Below are positions 10,463-22,230 of a stretch of 64,000 nucleotides of DNA, piece by piece. Position numbers and translations under genes: made by a program. The notes beneath the pieces were generated by a model. That model made no database searches and was not told the origin of the DNA. It saw nothing but the letters and a program-made list of their open reading frames with translations. Source of the DNA: Musa acuminata AAA Group (taxonomy: Eukaryota; Streptophyta; Magnoliopsida; Zingiberales; Musaceae); NCBI RefSeq assembly GCF_036884655.1, contig NC_088345.1, positions 34,803,501 through 34,867,500 on the forward strand, written 5' to 3'. The first letter of the stretch is position 1. Each line of letters begins with the position of its first letter.

Positions 10463-11600
10463 TAGGTTGTTCGTGCGAATGATTGGTTTTGAACTGCGTG
10501 TGTTGTGTTTAGGAAGAATATTGACGTCAAAATCGTTGACGCAAAAGCGAGGAAGGGCAGCAACAGTTGCAGCCCACGGGCAGAGACGCCGCAGGGCAAC
10601 GGCGCCTACCGCCGCTGCTCCCGCGGGCGAAACCCCCCCACAAGGGCGGCCGCCCGGCGATACAGCACCGTCTGCGGAGGCAGCGACGCTAGAAGGGGGC
10701 ACCCACTCGCAGCGGCATCGCCGCCAGCGGGCGTGCCGCCTACATGCGAGGGCAGTGCCCTCGCCCCGCCGCACAGGCCGCCGCCGGTAGGGTGGCGGCG
10801 GCGGCAGTAGAGAAAAGGGGAAAGGGTATTAGGGTTTTCTGGGCAAAAGACAGTTTTGCCCCTCAGAATTTGAGAAATTCCAGTTTCTATCTTTTGTCCA
10901 AATTACGAAAATACTCTTAGGAATTAAGAAATTCCCTACATGTCCCTGATTTCAGAAAAATATTAATTAATTAAAAGGTTTAGTTTATTATTATTTTTAT
11001 TATTATCTAGTAGTCCTACATGATGATGATTATTTATACATGTGATGTATGATGTGTGGACGGATGATCATGGACCGTGTGATGTGTGTACTTGTGATTA
11101 TTATTATTGAGGTCTGCGAACCTCCATTATATTTCTCGTTTATTGTCGGGCCTGCGTGCCTATGATTAAGTTGTAATCACATGAGGAGGCGCAGCGGGAG
11201 CGTGGATGCGATAGTGGGACCCACGAGACGGACGATCGTGATGCATGGAGATGCATCAAGATGTCGACGAAACCGACGAGGACGAGATGGACGATCACAG
11301 GGCATGGAGATGCACCGTTGCACACATAGATCTTGATGTGAGTGATTAGGCCTACTAGCTCGGGCCTAATCATATTAGGTTGTGGTCCATGATCATCTGA
11401 TGTGATTGCTTATACACATACTAGATATGTATATATATTTGCATGCGATGTAGATATATATTAAATATGTATATGTGTGACATGTCATATTATGAGACCA
11501 AATTATAGAAACATCTCTCGATAATATTAAGTCGGTAAACGTGAGGCAATTAGATTGACCCACGTGGCCTTCCATCGTTATGAGTAGGAACCGATTCCCG
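10463..11600 (+). other. Angela-like leader, proximal part with GC-rich block
   Basis: Positions 10545-10810 are strikingly GC-rich (CGCC and GGCGG runs) inside an AT-rich element and give overlapping open frames on both strands rich in Arg, Ala and Pro. Such frames are expected by composition and no domain is recognisable. From 10880 to 11600 the leader is AT-rich, with ATTATTATT runs and TATATA stretches, and shows no coding signal. Confidence 0.6.
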
Positions 11601-11602
11601 GT

Positions 11603-11916
11603 GTAGGTTGAGTTGTTCGAGTCCCTCGAGACTCACCTATATCGCGATTCGCTATCTTGCTTACGACATATAGATGTCACCGGTGACCTGAGGGCATGGT
11701 ATACTTGGTCGAGTCCCTCGAGGGTATATCATCAAATCAGACTCATCTTGTAACGAAGGTGTTGACTTAACCGAGCATCATGGTTGGTCGAGTCCCTCGA
11801 GGCCATAGTGATTCGGAGGCCGAACAGGACGGGAATCACAAGGAGTTGTGATCGGCAAGAGTTGCCTACCTTTTAGGCTTAGTGTGATTGGTCGAGTCCC
11901 TCGAGGTTACACTAAG
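11603..11916 (+). repeat. Four hairpins with one shared core in the Angela-like leader
   Basis: The core TCGAGTCCCTCGAG, usually as TTGGTCGAGTCCCTCGAGG, occurs at about 11616-11630, 11705-11723, 11784-11802 and 11888-11906. Each copy is flanked by a different pair of inverted arms: near 11604-11640, 11696-11732, 11777-11812 and 11878-11916. The last is the clearest, with CTTAGTGT facing ACACTAAG. Several arm positions pair only as G-U, which points to RNA rather than DNA structure. Placement between primer site and gag suits packaging, dimerisation or translation signals; that role is inference. Confidence 0.75.
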
Positions 11917-12101
11917 ACGCTGATTGGATCCTGATCCCCACTAGAAGTCTGCCGGAGACTTCCGTTTCACGTGCTGAGGGTGTCGCGTGACTCGTTAGTA
12001 AAATAGTGGGAGCATATTAAGATAGAAGTCCATATCTTGATAGTTTATTTCTTGCAAAATCTGCATGTTATTCATTTCTGCTACATCTTTATTTTCAGAA
12101 A

Positions 12102-14246
12102 ATGTCGCTTTCAAATCCCTTACGTGGCATACTTGATGTTAACCGCCTCACTGGTCCAAATTATACGGATTGGCTCCGTAACTTGAGAATTGTTCTCACA
12201 GCGGAGAAAATCGTGTACGTCCTTGATACAATGATGCCTACGCCCGAAGAAGGGGCAAGCGAGGATGAGATCGCTCGCTACGTGAAGTACATTGATGACT
12301 CCACTCTTGCTCAGTGCTATATGTTGGGCTCTATGACTCCAGAGTTATAGAGACAACATGAAAAGATGGATGCCAGATCCATTCTCCTACATATCCGTAA
12401 ATTGTTTGAGGAACAGGGAAGGACTCAACGATATGAGATATCCAAGAGCCTTTTCCGCACTAGGATGACTAAGGGGACACCGGTTCAGAACCATGTCCTA
12501 AAGATGATTGAGTGGATAGAGAAACTCACAGGTCTAGGAATGGTCCTAGAGGATAACTTGTTTGTGGACATTGTGCTTCAGTCCCTACCAGATTCCTTTT
12601 CACAGTTCATAATGAATTTTAATATGAACAAGCTTGAGGTGACTCTCCCAGAGCTCCTCAATATGTTGAGGGAGGCAGAGAGTACTATTAAGAAAGAGAA
12701 GCCAGTTCTTTACACTGGTGAGACCAGAAAGAAAAGGAAAACAGAAAGGTCCCTTGAGAAGGGAAAGGGCAAGGGCAAACAAGCTAAAGCAAAGGTTGCT
12801 AAGAAAGACCCAGCAAAGGACAAAGGCCAGTGCTTCCACTGTGGTAAAGATGGGCATTGGAAGAGAAACTGCAAAGAGTACCTTGCAGAAAGGGCGAAAC
12901 AAAAGCTTGATGAAGCTTCAGGTACATTCATGATCAGTCTCCATTTGTCAAACTCTTATGATAACACATGGGTATTGGATACCGGTAGTGCTTATTATAT
13001 ATGCAATTCGTTGCAGGTTCTGGCAAGGCTTAGGAGACTAGAGAGAGGCGAGATGGACCTCAAGATGGGTAATGGAGCAAAAGTTGCTGTATTAGCTGTT
13101 GGCGAGGTCGCCCTACATCTGCCTAGTGGAGCTTTTATTGCATTAGATGCATGTTATTTTGTTCCTTCTATTATCAAAAACATTATCTCCATTTCATGTT
13201 TAACAGTTAGTGGATATAAATTTGTTTTTGAGAACAATGGTTGTTCGATATTATTAGATGATAAGTTCATCACGAAAGGAACATTGCATAATGGTTTATT
13301 TATGTTAGACACCACTCCACGTATCATGAATGTAAATGTGTCCAAAAGGAAACGAGATGAGTTGAATAGTGCATACCTGTGGCATTGTAGGCTAGGTCAC
13401 ATCCATGAAAGAAGGATTCAAAAGTTGCTAAATGATGGATATCTAGATCCATTCGACTATGTGTCATATGCAACTTGTGAGCCTTGCATTCGTGGAAAAC
13501 TAACCAAATCTCCATTTAGTAGAACTAGAGAGAGAGCCAATGAGTTGTTGGAACTCATACATAGTGATGTATGTGGACCCATGTCAACTCATGCCATTGG
13601 AGGTTACTCCTACTTCATTACATTTACTGATGATTTCTCAAGGTATGAATATGTGTACTTAATGAAGTACAAATCCGAGGCATTTGAGAAATTCAGAGAG
13701 TATAAGAATGAGGTGGAGAACCAGACTGGAAAGAGTATCAAAACTCTTCGATCAGATCGAGGAGGTGAATACTTAAGTACAGAGTTTACTCAGTTCCTCA
13801 AGGACCATGGGATATTATCCCAATGGACACCTCCTTATACACCTCAGCTCAATGGTGTCTCTGAAAGGAGAAATTATACTTTATTAGATATGGTACGGTC
13901 CATGATGAGTTTCGCTGACCTACCCATCTCATTCTGGGGATATGCCCTAGAAACCGCAGCTTACCTTCTGAACAGAGTTCCAACTAAGTCGGTAGTGTCT
14001 ACACCATATGAGATATGGAAAGGGAAGAAGCTTGATCTTAAGGTTGTTAAGATTTGGGGCTGCCCTACCCATGTTAGAAGACACAACCCCGATAAGTTAG
14101 AATCAAGGACAGAGCGATGTAAATTTGTGGGATACCCCAAGGAAACTTGTGGGTATTATTTCTATCATCTCGAGGACTAAAAGGTCTTTGTAGCTAAGAG
14201 AGCAGTGTTCCTTGAGAAGGACCACATTCTTGACGGAGACAGTGGG
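12102..14246 (+). pseudogene. Angela-like gag, protease and integrase
   Basis: One frame from ATG 12102 broken by TAG 12348-12350 after 82 codons and TAA 14178-14180. Gag comes first, then a CCHC knuckle [14 protein letters not shown] near 12831. The protease active site DTGS is near 12978. Integrase follows with the zinc motif H...H...CEPCIRGK, then [15 protein letters not shown] and NGVSERRN carrying the catalytic D, D and E. Frame and register stay intact past the second stop until 14246, where a Sirevirus LTR fragment interrupts it. Gag packages RNA, protease cuts the polyprotein and integrase inserts the cDNA. Confidence 0.9.
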
Positions 14247-15332
14247 AGAATTAGTGCAGCGGATTAAAACTTCGATTTTAACAAAATCTTTCGTATGATA
14301 AGAACGGAACTTGAAAAGTTTAACTTGAAAGCGTATTCTTAAAGTTGCGCAGCAAGGGTAATAAGGAACTAAAGCAGTAAGAAGATTTACAGTAATGTAA
14401 ATGACAATAATAAAATGCAAACCAGAGATTACGCCAATTTTTAGAGTGGTTCGGTCAAATGACCTACTCCACTTGCGATGCCCCTCTTCGATGAGGCTCC
14501 CACCTTCCACTAGCAAATCTCTTGAAATGGAAGGGTAAACACCCCTCTTACAACCTTTTACAAGCAGTTCAACCTCTTACAAATTTTCAATAAGAAAGAA
14601 GGAGGAGAACTCTCTAGCAAATTGAAAACAAGACTTGCTAAGACTTTCTAAGACTTTTCTCTCAATCAAAATGCTTCTCAAAAGTTGTAATCTCAGCTGA
14701 GATTTGAGGGGTATTTATAGGCCTCAAGAGGATTCAAATTTTGGGCTCCAAAATTTGAATTCTCTTAGGGTTCCCAGTGCTAGAGGTGCCACCGCCCAGC
14801 CAGGCGGTGCCACCGCCTGGCTCTCCGGTTCACTTGGTTTGGCTTACTTTTAGCCCAAACCAAATCTGACTTTGGCCCCAGTTGGCCCCTAACCAGGATA
14901 TAGGATTATCTTCTTAATCCTAATCCTAATTACAAGTGAACTACATAACAAAACACATCCTAAGCAATTTATCAACTACGAGCGTCAAGTCTTGTTCCGG
15001 CGAGCTTTTCGATGAACTTCTTCCGACGGGGTCCAAGCACGCTCCCGAACTTGTGATGACTTTAATGAGTAGCCGAGACTTCTCGGTGATCTCTGCGAAC
15101 CTCCGACGATCTCTTCGGCGAACTTCCAACAGGTTCCCGATTTCTTCTCGGTTGGTTCCATCATCATCTCCGACGATTCTTCGGACTCTTAAACGTTCAT
15201 CGAACTTGACTCCAGTATTCTTGCTTTGTGTTTTCTGGTTATCGTAGTTAATCCTGCATACTTAACTTAATAATATGGATTAGATCAAATAACCCATCAA
15301 TTGATTTTATCATCAAAATCCGAGATTCAACA
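14247..15332 (-). mobile_element. Truncated solo Sirevirus LTR inside the Angela-like pol
   Basis: It starts abruptly at ATTAGTGCAGCGG, which in complete Sirevirus LTRs here lies about 40 bp inside the TGTTAGGATC terminus, and ends with the proper terminus GAGATTCAACA at 15332. Inside are the conserved CAAACCAGAGATT, TTTAGAGTGGTTCGGTC and a minus-strand TATA box (GGGTATTTATAGG near 14708), plus one GGCGGTGCCACCGCC module near 14800. At about 1.09 kb it is half the usual length and lacks the minisatellite. No target duplication is visible, so its left end was lost together with some Angela-like sequence. Confidence 0.8.
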
Positions 15333-16984
15333 AACTTTACGCAAGTTTGATAGAGTATCCCATCCTCCTGAGAGATATGTGGGACATATTAGAGCAGAGG
15401 ATGTAGAGGATATTGATCCTCAGACCTACGAGGAGGCTATTATGAGTATAGACTCCAGGAAGTGGAAAGAAGCCATGAATTCTGAGATAGATTCTATGTA
15501 CTCCAATAAGGTTTGAAACCTAGTTGATGCGCCCGAAGGTATTGTACCCATCGGTTGCAAGTGGATCTTTAAGAAAAAGATCGGAGTGGATTGAAAGGTA
15601 GAGACCTATAAAGCAAGGCTAGTGGCTAAGGGGTATCGTCAAAGGCAAGGTGTTGACTACGACGAAACTTTTTCACCCGTAGCAATGCTAAAATCCATCA
15701 GAATTCTATTGGCTATTGCAGCACACTATGATTATGAGATCTGGCAGATGGATGTGAAAACTGCATTCCTCAACGGAAACCTCGAGGAGGAGGTGTATAT
15801 GATGCAACCTGAGGGATTCGTGTCCAAGAACTGCCCAGATAAGGTGTGTAAGTTGCTTAGATCCATTTATGGACTAAAGCAAGCTTCCCGAAGTTGGAAC
15901 ATAAGATTTGATGAGGCAATCAGATCTTATGACTTCGTTAAGAACGAAGATGAGCCTTGTGTATACAGAAAGGTAAGTGAGAGCGCTATCACCTTTTTGG
16001 TCTTATATGTGGATGACATCCTCATCATTGGGAATGATGTAGGAATGCTATCCATAGTAAAGGCTTGGTTATCTAGACACTTCTCCATGAAGGACTTAGG
16101 GGAAGCATCCTATATTTTGGGGATTAGAATCTATAGAGATAGATCCAAGAGAATGCTTGGCTTGTCCCAGTCCAGGTACATAGAAACCATTATCAAAAGG
16201 TTTGGCATGGAAAATTCCAAGAGAGGTCTCATACCGATGAGACATGGGATATCGCTTTCTACAAGTATGTCCCCAAAGACTCCAAAAGAAAGGGCGAACA
16301 TAGATATGATACCTTATGCCTCAGCAATAGGGTCTATCTTGTATGCCATGCTATGTACTAGGCCTGATATAGCGCATGCTCTGAGTGTCACGAGTAGGTA
16401 TCAGGCGGATCCAGGCTTGGAGCACTGGAAAGTAGTAAAGTGTATCCTTAAGTACTAGAGAAGGACTAAGGATCTTTTACTAGTATATGGAGGTAATAGC
16501 CTTAAGGTTGAAGGCTACACTGACTCAAGTTTTCAGTCTGATGTCGATGATAGCAAGTCGAATTCAGGGTATGTGTACACCTTGAATGGAGGAGCAGTGT
16601 GCTGGAAGAGTTCCAAGCAAGATACCACTGCTGACTCGACCATAGAGGCGGAGTACATTGCTGCATCAGATGCAGCAAAGGAGGGAGTCTGGGTGAAGAT
16701 GTTCATCACAGATTTGGGAGTCGTTCCGAATAGCGAGAAGTCGACTTCCTTATATTGCGACAACTATGGGGCGATTACTCAAATAAGGGAACCCGAGTCT
16801 CATCAGAAGTGTTCTGAGGAGGTTCCAGCTTATCAGAGAGATCGTAACCCGAGGAGATGTAGCAGTGGAAAGAGTTCCATCCAAAGATAACATTGCAGAT
16901 CCACTAACAAAGTCGTTGTCTCAGATTGTCTTTGAGCGTCACAGGAGTCTGATGGGGATCAGACACATAGGTGATTGGCTTTAG
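15333..16984 (+). pseudogene. Angela-like reverse transcriptase and RNase H
   Basis: The frame resumes with the linker RVSHPPERYVGH and runs into a copia [43 protein letters not shown] (motif A) and LYVDDILIIGND (catalytic DD). RNase H starts near 16500 (GYTDSSF) and includes [11 protein letters not shown] and CDNYGAI. Stops lie at 15514-15516 (TGA), 15592-15594 (TGA) and 16456-16458 (TAG), all in the same frame, and a shift near 16790 moves the last 60 codons, ending IGDWL and TAG 16982-16984, to another frame. The protein copies RNA to cDNA and degrades the RNA template. Confidence 0.9.
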
Positions 16985-16998
16985 GTCAAGTGGGAGAT
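16985..16998 (+). promoter_or_regulatory. Angela-like polypurine tract
   Basis: GTCAAGTGGGAGAT lies immediately upstream of the 3' LTR, the standard place and form for copia elements. Confidence 0.85.
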
Positions 16999-18493
16999 TG
17001 CTAGTCATAGGTGCCCAGCAAGCCAATCACGTGAGTGATGGCACGTGTGACTTGATACAGAATCTTTTTGCTTATTATATTTTGGCGTATATCACTTTAT
17101 AACTACTACATAAATGCATATATATATTGTGATGTCCTTGGATTTTTGTAATGGGAATCGGATCGTGATGAGATCACGATAATGAGATCGATTCACCTTT
17201 AAACACATATCCTAAATAATCTCGGTCATAGGTTACTCGAGAGGGACATCGTGATAACCGGATAGACTGGTGTGCTGTATACCCGTCCATATGATGGATG
17301 CAGCTGGTCTCATAGCTGCTCGTGTAAGGACACTAGGGATACAGTACAGGTGCTCATTGGAGAATGAGTTCACTGATTGATCTGCTTACGGAATGCTGGA
17401 TGGTTGATGATGCCTTTTTGTCAGACATAAATTCCGTAGTCCTAGTGGTGTATCTGGTCCTTAGACTTGAGACACCAAGGATGTCCTGTATAAGTGCTCC
17501 ACTCTTTGATACCAGATTTATAGGTTTGGCTGTCCCAGATCTAGTACAGTTGGTCATTGGGAGTGGTAGTCGACCTTACGAGGGCTATTGAGTGTCGACA
17601 GAGGATCATCCACTCTCGGCGTCATGAGAGGAATATCCCATATGTTCTTGCTCAGACAAATCCCTAGCCAGGGTCATTCAGGTTGAGAGAGAAAGAGTTC
17701 TCCGGGAGAATCTGATTAGAGCGAGACTTGAGTAGAAATTGTATGGGTCTGACAGTACCATGCTCGATATACAGTCTCTGGGATATTAGATGGATGAGGG
17801 ACTATAGGTACATGGTAACTGAGGATAGACAGGTCCAATGGATTGGATTCCCCTGTATCGTTTGGGGACTACGACATAGTGGCCTAGTACGTCCGTAGTC
17901 GATGAGTCGAGTGAATTATTACAGAGATAATAATTCACTGAGTTAGAAGGAGTTCTGACAGGTATGACTCACGGCTAGCTCGATATTGGACCTAGAGGGT
18001 CACACACATATGGTAGGCATTGCGATGAGTAGAGGTTCGGATATGAGATATCCGACGGAGCCCTTGTCTTATTGGATGCAGATCCAATACCCACTAGGGA
18101 AGGACCCATTAGGGTTTGACACGGGATCTCTATAAATAGGAGGGATTCACAACCTCATAGGCTAGAGTCTTTGCTTGCCCTTCCTATTCTCCTCTCCCTC
18201 TCCACCTCAAAGTAGGCCTAGAGTTTTGAGGAGCGTCGTCACAACCCTGCTGTGTGGATCATCGCTAGAGAGGAGGACGCTTGACCTCCTTCACCCTCTC
18301 CTAAGGATCTGCAAGGAAACAGGGATATACGATCTCCCTAGGTAACACAATCTCTATACGCAGTTTTGTGTTTTGCGAATTTTTTGCGCACCAATCTTCG
18401 CACGACGACGAACATCTTTTTTGGGAATCGGGGATTTTTGTTTTCTTGTTCTTCCGCTGCGCATATGATGTCGCCCCCCATGATTTCCCAACA
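16999..18493 (+). repeat. Angela-like 3' LTR
   Basis: Same 1495-bp length and termini as the 5' copy, followed directly by the GGATG duplication. Scattered substitutions relative to the 5' LTR are visible throughout, for example in the 17401-17440 stretch, indicating an older insertion. Confidence 0.93.
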
Positions 18494-18498
18494 GGATG

Positions 18499-19870
18499 GA
18501 GGCCATTAATATCATTGAGTCTTCCCCTTTTCTCATAACATTTGAATCATAATTCTCTTCTAATAACTTACATTGCTTCACAACCAAAGTCGCCATAAAA
18601 CTTGTAGATTTTCTACTAAGGGCATTTGCTACAACATTAGCTTTACCCGGGTGATAACGAATGGTACAATCATAATCCTTTAGAAGTTCTATCCATCTCC
18701 GCTATCTCATGTTTAACTCTTTTTGAGTAAAAATATACTTTAAACTCTTATGTTCAGTAAAGATTTCAAATGTTCGTCCATACAAGTAATGCCTCCAAAT
18801 CTTTAGGGCAAAAACAATTGCTGCCAATTCCAAATCATGAGTTGGATAATTCAGTTCATAACTCTTTAGTTGTCTAGAAGCATAAGCAATCACTTTCCTT
18901 TCTTGCATCAAAACACATCCAAGGCCCTTTCTTGAGGCATCAGTGTAAACCATGAATCCCTCATTACCACTCGGAATAGTGAGAATAGGGGCACTAGTCA
19001 ATCTCCTTTTTAACTCTTGAAAACTTTGCTCATAATCATCACCCCATACAAATTTCACATTCTTTTGAGTGAGTTTGGTGAGAGGTTGAGCGATTCGAGA
19101 AAATCCCTCCACAAATCTCCTATAATAACCTATCATGCCCAAGAAGCTTCTAACTTCTGTCACGTTTGTTGGTACTTCCCACTTAACAACAGCTTCCACT
19201 TTCTTTGGATCAACAGATATACCCTTCCCTGAAATCACATGACCTAAGAAAGCAATTTCGTTCAACCAAAATTTACATTTGTTGAACTTTGCATACAACT
19301 TTTTTTTTTTTTCTCTCTTAGTATGGACAATATATTTCTCAAGTGTTCCTCAAACTCCTGATTACTCCTTAAATATACTAATATGTCATCAATGAATAAA
19401 ATCACACAGTCATCCAAGAATGGTTGAAATATCCTATTCATCAGTTCCATAAAAGCTGTAGGGGCATTAGTTAAACCAAAATGCATCACTAAGAATTCAT
19501 AGTGACCATATCGAGTTCTAAAAGTTATTTTTGGAATATCCTCCTTCATGATCTTCAACTGATAGTAACCTGACCTTAAATCAATCTTGGAGAATACTTA
19601 TACACCCTGTAATTGATCAAACAAATCATCAATTCTAGGTAGGGGATACTTATTTTTTATGGTCACCCGATTCAATTGTCTATAATCAATACAAAGCCTT
19701 AATGTTCCATCCTTCTTCTTAACTAATAGCACCGGAGCACCCCATGGTGAAACACTGGATCGAATGAAACCCTTACCTAATAGTTCTTGTAGTTGCTTTT
19801 TTAATTCCTCTAGCTCGAGTAGTGCCATTCTGTAAGGAGGCTTAGATACTGGGGTTGTCTCAGGGACCAA
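18499..19870 (-). pseudogene. G2 reverse transcriptase and RNase H, broken
   Basis: On the minus strand from 19870: RT fingers ([20 protein letters not shown]), a TAA near 19597 just before [28 protein letters not shown], and [12 protein letters not shown] with the catalytic DD. A shift in a thymine run near 19300 separates this from the thumb and RNase H frame ([40 protein letters not shown]). A TAG at 18699-18701 then splits the end of RNase H from the linker, which is cut at 18498 by the Angela insertion. Unlike G1A, the whole catalytic core is still recognisable. Confidence 0.88.
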
Positions 19871-20961
19871 ATCAATAGTAAATTCACCCTCTCAATCTGG
19901 AGGTAAACCAGGCAAGTCATTTGGAAATACATCAGGCAAGGAGGTAAATCATGCCCAATACTCTCAAAATAAAAGATGGGATGATCTAGTATGCAAAAAG
20001 TGATCATTTTGTATAACAATCTATACTAGTATGATTGGAAGATAGTCAATCCATACTTAGTATAATATCGAACTCCAAATATCTAAGAGAACCAAATCAG
20101 CAAGAAGTTCGTGTTCTCCAATAGAAATCAAACAAGATGACCAGATCGAGTTTGTTATCAAACAATCCACAATAGCTGTATTTACATATAGCATATAATC
20201 CAGTGGTTCAGGTTGAATGCCCATGTAATAAGCAAAATATTATGAATCAAATCATAGATGAGACACATGGTCAAACAAATATTTGCATTCTTTCAGAAAT
20301 ATGAATAGTACCTTCGACCACTAATTCAAAAGCTTTAGAATCATATCCCGTGATAACATACACTCTGACATGGGCTGATGATTTATGAGGCAGTGATTCT
20401 TTCTTTTTGTTCAAAGGGCAGTCTTTTATTATATGATCCAAATTTCCACAAGCAAAATAGGCTCCAATCACCTACAAATACAAACTTATTTCATAATTTA
20501 ACTCGTATCGTATACAGGATTGAATCTTTTGTGGTGACTTCCCTTTTTAAATGGATGATGTCTTGACCCTCTTGTTATCACATTCTGATTCATTTCTAAT
20601 ATTTTTTTTTTTTTCTAAACTTGTCCTTGCTATTCTTGTCCTTGATCTCTAGAAATTCTTTTGATCATCAGAACAATTTCGTACATCAAATATTTTCTCC
20701 AATCGCATCTTTTTTTTTTTTTTGCCACCAATGTATTAGGTTCACCACGCTTCTACTATGCCACTCTGATTTAATATCCTCGATCAACCCTTTCATCGCA
20801 CTTAATTAATCAAAAGCAGATGAAGTAGGAGGACAAAATGTCCTCGTCATCCTAGATTCCTAAAATGCATCAAAGAAAATTTCCACCAATCACTATAGTT
20901 CACTAGACCTTAATATATTTTGCACGTGAACATATCAAATATTTCAGTGATCCTCAAATCA
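19871..20961 (-). pseudogene. G2 protease and gag remnants
   Basis: Frames are badly degraded. A gag knuckle is visible at about 20420-20465 on the minus strand (ACGNLDHIIKDCP), but its first cysteine reads tyrosine, followed by the linker and VVEGTIHISE leading to where protease would start; no intact DTG motif could be placed. Long thymine runs at about 20600 and 20711 and only 500 bp between the knuckle and the primer site mean that most of gag is deleted. Confidence 0.6.
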
Positions 20962-21132
20962 TGCTCTGATACCACTATATTTTTTTTCTTTTTTTTTAAC
21001 TTAAATCTGAATCTTTCATAAATTATATCAAACTTCTAGTATTTACTCTTAGGTCCCTAGTCATAAACCTTTAATATAATATCATTTAATATAAAATAAT
21101 TATTAAATAATCCTTATTTTTTACAAACAAAC
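20962..21132 (-). repeat. G2 primer binding site and truncated 5' LTR
   Basis: The plus strand reads TGCTCTGATACCA at 20962-20974, the complement of the tRNA-Met primer site. The LTR starts just after it and matches 7300-7430 (TTTAACTTAAATC, TAGGTCCCTAG, TTACAAACAAAC). It stops at 21132, about 36 bp before the terminus expected from the 3' copy, where G1B sequence begins. Confidence 0.65.
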
Positions 21133-21710
21133 CGGATCGAAGGTCCAACTTCGTGAAGACTCGAGCTCCTTTTAATTCATCAAGATGTTCATCCACCACT
21201 GGTATTGGGTACTTGTCCTTGACGGTGATACCATTTAAAGCTCGGTAGTTGATGCACATCCGTCAAGTTCCGTCCTTCTTGCATACAAGTAGCACCGGTG
21301 AGGAATAGGGGCTACAACTTGGTTGAATTACCCCTGTTTCAAGCATCTCCTTTACGATATTTTCAATTTCATCTTTTTGGAGGTGAGGATATCGGTACGA
21401 TCGAGTGTTTGCTGGTGACTTGCCCGGAAGGATTGGAATTCGATGGTCATGTTGCCGAGAAGGAGGAAGACCACGCGGTTCAGCAAAAATGTCGGCAAAC
21501 TCAGTAAGCAATTGGGCAAGATTTTGATCTTCAATTTCTATTTTCTTCCCTTTTGTTTATGGCTGGAGATGCATAAAAAAGCCACCATTTACCTTGTGCA
21601 ACACTTTCTCCATTCGTTGGGTCGAAATAGTGGTTACGTTGCTTCCGCGCTTCCCGCGTAGGATGATATGTTTGCCCTTACAGTAGAATTTCATAATTAA
21701 TTTGGAAAAG
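21133..21710 (-). pseudogene. G1B piece 1: protease-RT region
   Basis: Minus-strand Reina-like pol matching the G1A region about 2490-3060. It encodes the protease-RT linker (KLIMKFYCKGKHIILRGKRG, then a TAA near 21557) and the RT start ([47 protein letters not shown]). At its left edge the KLDLRS motif is in the correct frame, so this copy belongs to a less damaged lineage than G1A. The rest of RT, RNase H, integrase and 3' LTR are missing at the 21132/21133 junction. The right end carries AAAAG (21706-21710), the SIRE-1 target duplication. Confidence 0.85.
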
Positions 21711-22230
21711 TGTTGAATCTCGAATTTTGATGATGAAGTCAATTGTCATTTGTTATCTAATCTATGTGTTGAGATAAGTGTGCAGGATTAACTACGATGA
21801 GAGTAAGACAAGCAGCAGGTGTTGCGCCGGAGTCAAGATCATGATCACGTTGGGAGTTCGAGAGTTCGACGGAAGTTCGGAAGGTCGTCGGAGGTTCAGC
21901 GAGAACAGATCCGAGAAGTCCCGAAGCTTGCCAAGCGAAGCTCGTCGGAACTCGCCAAGTGGATCGTCGCAAAGTCCAGGAGTATGCCGGATGTCCGCAG
22001 AAGGATCACCGAGGGTTTATCGGATGATCGACGGAAGTTGGCCGGAAACTCGCCGGAAGAAGCGATTGACGCATCGGAGCAAAGCTGCAGAAGTTGTCTT
22101 AGAGTTAATCGTAGTTAGCATGATGATTAAGCATGAAAATGGGAGGTGATCCCATTAGCTTAATCTTGGGGCAATTGGGCCCCTGAAAAGATTCAAATTG
22201 GGCCGAATGGAGTGAACCATTCGGACCCTG

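Larger units (their letters stand above)
8955..18493 (+). mobile_element. Angela-like Ty1/copia retrotransposon, full-length, defective
   Basis: Two 1495-bp LTRs (8955-10449 and 16999-18493) flank a 6.5-kb interior with tRNA-Met primer site, long leader, gag, protease, integrase, RT and RNase H in copia order, then a polypurine tract. The target duplication GGATG is perfect (8950-8954 and 18494-18498), and the interrupted G2 frame rejoins across it. Integrase motifs such as [11 protein letters not shown] and [17 protein letters not shown] place it near the Angela lineage. Several stops, one frameshift and a nested LTR fragment at 14247-15332 disable it. The LTR pair shows many visible substitutions, so it is older than the Sirevirus insertions. 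Confidence 0.95.
7299..21132 (-). mobile_element. G2: decayed Tekay-like chromovirus, Ty3/gypsy
   Basis: Minus-strand fragments in the right order for one element: 3' LTR remnant, polypurine tract, integrase with chromodomain (7504-8947), [Angela insertion 8955-18493], RNase H and RT (18499-19870), protease and gag remnants (19871-20961), primer site (20962-20974) and a truncated 5' LTR ending at 21132. The C-terminal sequence NRVIPLVKVIWRYHSREE and LELEEEM with the LTR start TGTAACATCCCCAA is typical of the Tekay/Del lineage. Stops, frameshifts and a mostly deleted gag show it is old and dead. Its 5' LTR runs directly into G1B without a clean terminus, implying a deletion there. Confidence 0.85.

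Noticed and set aside
10322..10810. Arg-rich open frames in the Angela-like leader as a possible gene
   Set aside because: Three overlapping frames on two strands in a GC-rich island; no domain and no reason to prefer one.
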